From assembly GCA_903934295.1 (NCBI GenBank), contig CAIZNI010000047.1, positions 160,961 to 224,960 of the forward strand: 64,000 nucleotides of DNA, given 5' to 3'. The notes under the pieces were generated by a model. It made no database searches, was not told the DNA's origin, and saw nothing but the letters and a program-made list of their open reading frames with translations. Below are positions 63,251-64,000 of the stretch, piece by piece. The stretch's first letter is position 1, and each line of letters starts with the position of its first letter. This DNA comes from an uncultured beta proteobacterium. Its GTDB lineage: Bacteria > Pseudomonadota > Gammaproteobacteria > Burkholderiales > Burkholderiaceae_E. The position numbers were made by a program, and so were the translations under genes.

Positions 63251-63724
63251 CTACTTCGGAATCTGACCCGATTGACCATTTTTTTGCAGTGCCGCATCCG
63301 CACTGCCGCCGGTTGCGGAACCCGGCGCAGCCGTCGCAGGCGCGGCAGGCACCCCTGCCGTCGACGCGGGCGCGGTGGCGGCACCGGGGGCATTGCCTGG
63401 CGCGCCAGGCAGGGAGGGCACGCCGGTGGGCGCGGCCGGCACGGTGCTGGCCGGCTGGTCCATGATGCTCTTGGGCGCTTCCGGTTTGCGGCTGGCCAGG
63501 AAGGACAGGGCCAGCGTGCTCACGAAGAAAACCGTGGCCAGCGCACCGGTGATGCGCGACAGAAAGTTGGCCGAACCGCTGGCACCGAACAGGCTGCCGG
63601 AGGAGCCCGACCCGAAGGCTGCCCCCATATCGGCGCCCTTGCCATGCTGCAGCAGGACCAGGACGATCACGCCGATGGCGCTCAGCACCTGAGCGACCAG
63701 AACGAGGGATAGCAGGATACTCAT
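63251..63724 (-). CDS. secG: Preprotein translocase subunit SecG
   Basis: 157 residues. Two helices ('LLSLVLVAQVLSAIGVIVLVLLQ' region and 'ITGALATVFFVSTLALSFLA') flank the conserved 'LLQHGKGADMGAAFGSGSSGSLFGASGSANFLSR' loop, of which 'HGKGADMGAAFGSG' is the key part. The long Ala/Pro/Gly-rich C-terminal tail (about 80 residues) is low-complexity. Accessory SecYEG subunit aiding protein export. Co-oriented with tpiA upstream. Confidence 0.95.
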   Translation of the reverse strand: MSILLSLVLVAQVLSAIGVIVLVLLQHGKGADMGAAFGSGSSGSLFGASGSANFLSRITGALATVFFVSTLALSFLASRKPEAPKSIMDQPASTVPAAPTGVPSLPGAPGNAPGAATAPASTAGVPAAPATAAPGSATGGSADAALQKNGQSGQIPK

Positions 63725-63734
63725 CGGTACAACC

Positions 63735-64000
63735 TCACGCGAGCGCCGCTGAGCGGCAGATCGCAACAAATTCTTCGGCAATCAGGGATGCGCCGCCAAT
63801 GAGGCCGCCATCGATATCCGGCATCAGGAACAGGCCGGGTGCACTGGACGGCTTGACGCTGCCGCCATAAAGGATACGAATCCGCCTGGCATCGGCACCC
63901 GCCGCCGCCAGCCGGGCACGAATGAAGGCATGGGCTGCCTGCGCCTGTTCCGGCGAGGCAGTCCGGCCCGTGCCGATCGCCCACACCGGCTCGTAGGCCA
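63735..64000 (-). CDS. tpiA: Triosephosphate isomerase, 3' part
   Basis: The C-terminal 88 residues are present; the gene continues beyond the window's right edge. '[20 protein letters not shown]' contains the catalytic Glu ([10 protein letters not shown]) and the flexible loop 6; 'ILYGGSVKP' is the phosphate-gripping motif, followed by '[12 protein letters not shown]'. Converts dihydroxyacetone phosphate to glyceraldehyde-3-phosphate. The stop is 10 bases before secG. Confidence 0.96.
   Translation of the reverse strand, partial: AYEPVWAIGTGRTASPEQAQAAHAFIRARLAAAGADARRIRILYGGSVKPSSAPGLFLMPDIDGGLIGGASLIAEEFVAICRSAALA

Overview
The window is high-GC, densely coded chromosomal DNA, most likely from a betaproteobacterium of the order Burkholderiales. 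The basis is gene order and content: tpiA-secG-tRNA-Leu(GAG)-nuoABCDEFGHIJKLMN-NUDIX on one strand at the right end, a Bug-type (TctC) tricarboxylate-binding protein, PEP-CTERM-like proteins, and many tightly overlapped operons. No phage, transposase, integrase or CRISPR array was seen.

Layout. (1) 1-3731: stress and envelope genes (MscS channel, Hsp20, CBS-pair protein, PCuAC copper chaperone preceded by a strong palindrome). (2) 3792-8584: a catabolic cluster of two MaoC-like hot-dog proteins, an IclR regulator, an acyl-CoA ligase and a TauD/TfdA-type dioxygenase. (3) 8727-18432: a surface-protein locus. A VpsR-like sigma-54 activator is followed by a PEP-CTERM-like protein, a 597-residue RTX protein of about 50 glycine/aspartate nonapeptides, a type I secretion ATPase and adaptor, a glycosyltransferase and a second PEP-CTERM-like protein. 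A good -24/-12 element lies upstream of the RTX gene, and a double hairpin separates the RTX gene from the secretion genes. (4) 18704-23646: a VOC protein, PdeM-like phosphoesterase, a frameshifted Lhr-type helicase and a Bug protein. (5) 23786-32561: a dipeptide-type ABC importer in an operon with a phosphonate monoester hydrolase, then an acyl-CoA ligase.

(6) 32665-45691 is the most unusual part. A partner-switching set (STAS antagonist, HATPase anti-sigma kinase, membrane SpoIIE phosphatase with HAMP) and a GPP34 protein adjoin a minus-strand run. From its 5' end that run encodes a four-helix-bundle-like sensor, a Na/Pi symporter homologue, a major-facilitator carrier fused to two extracytoplasmic domains, an orphan Tat-type binding protein, a GNAT protein, an alanine racemase, two short membrane sensors and the phosphatase. 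Most junctions overlap or abut, so these genes are probably co-transcribed. I propose a small-molecule sensing module built on partner switching; I know of no description of this combination. (7) 45692-47671: a small toxin-antitoxin island (MazEF and VapBC) between a tRNA-3'-end-like scrap and tRNA-Ser(UGA). (8) 47717-64000: NUDIX hydrolase, the complete 14-gene complex I operon, tRNA-Leu, secG and the 3' part of tpiA.

All functional names rest on reading motifs in the translated sequence; no database search was run. Start sites were chosen by ribosome-binding sites, overlaps and family length.
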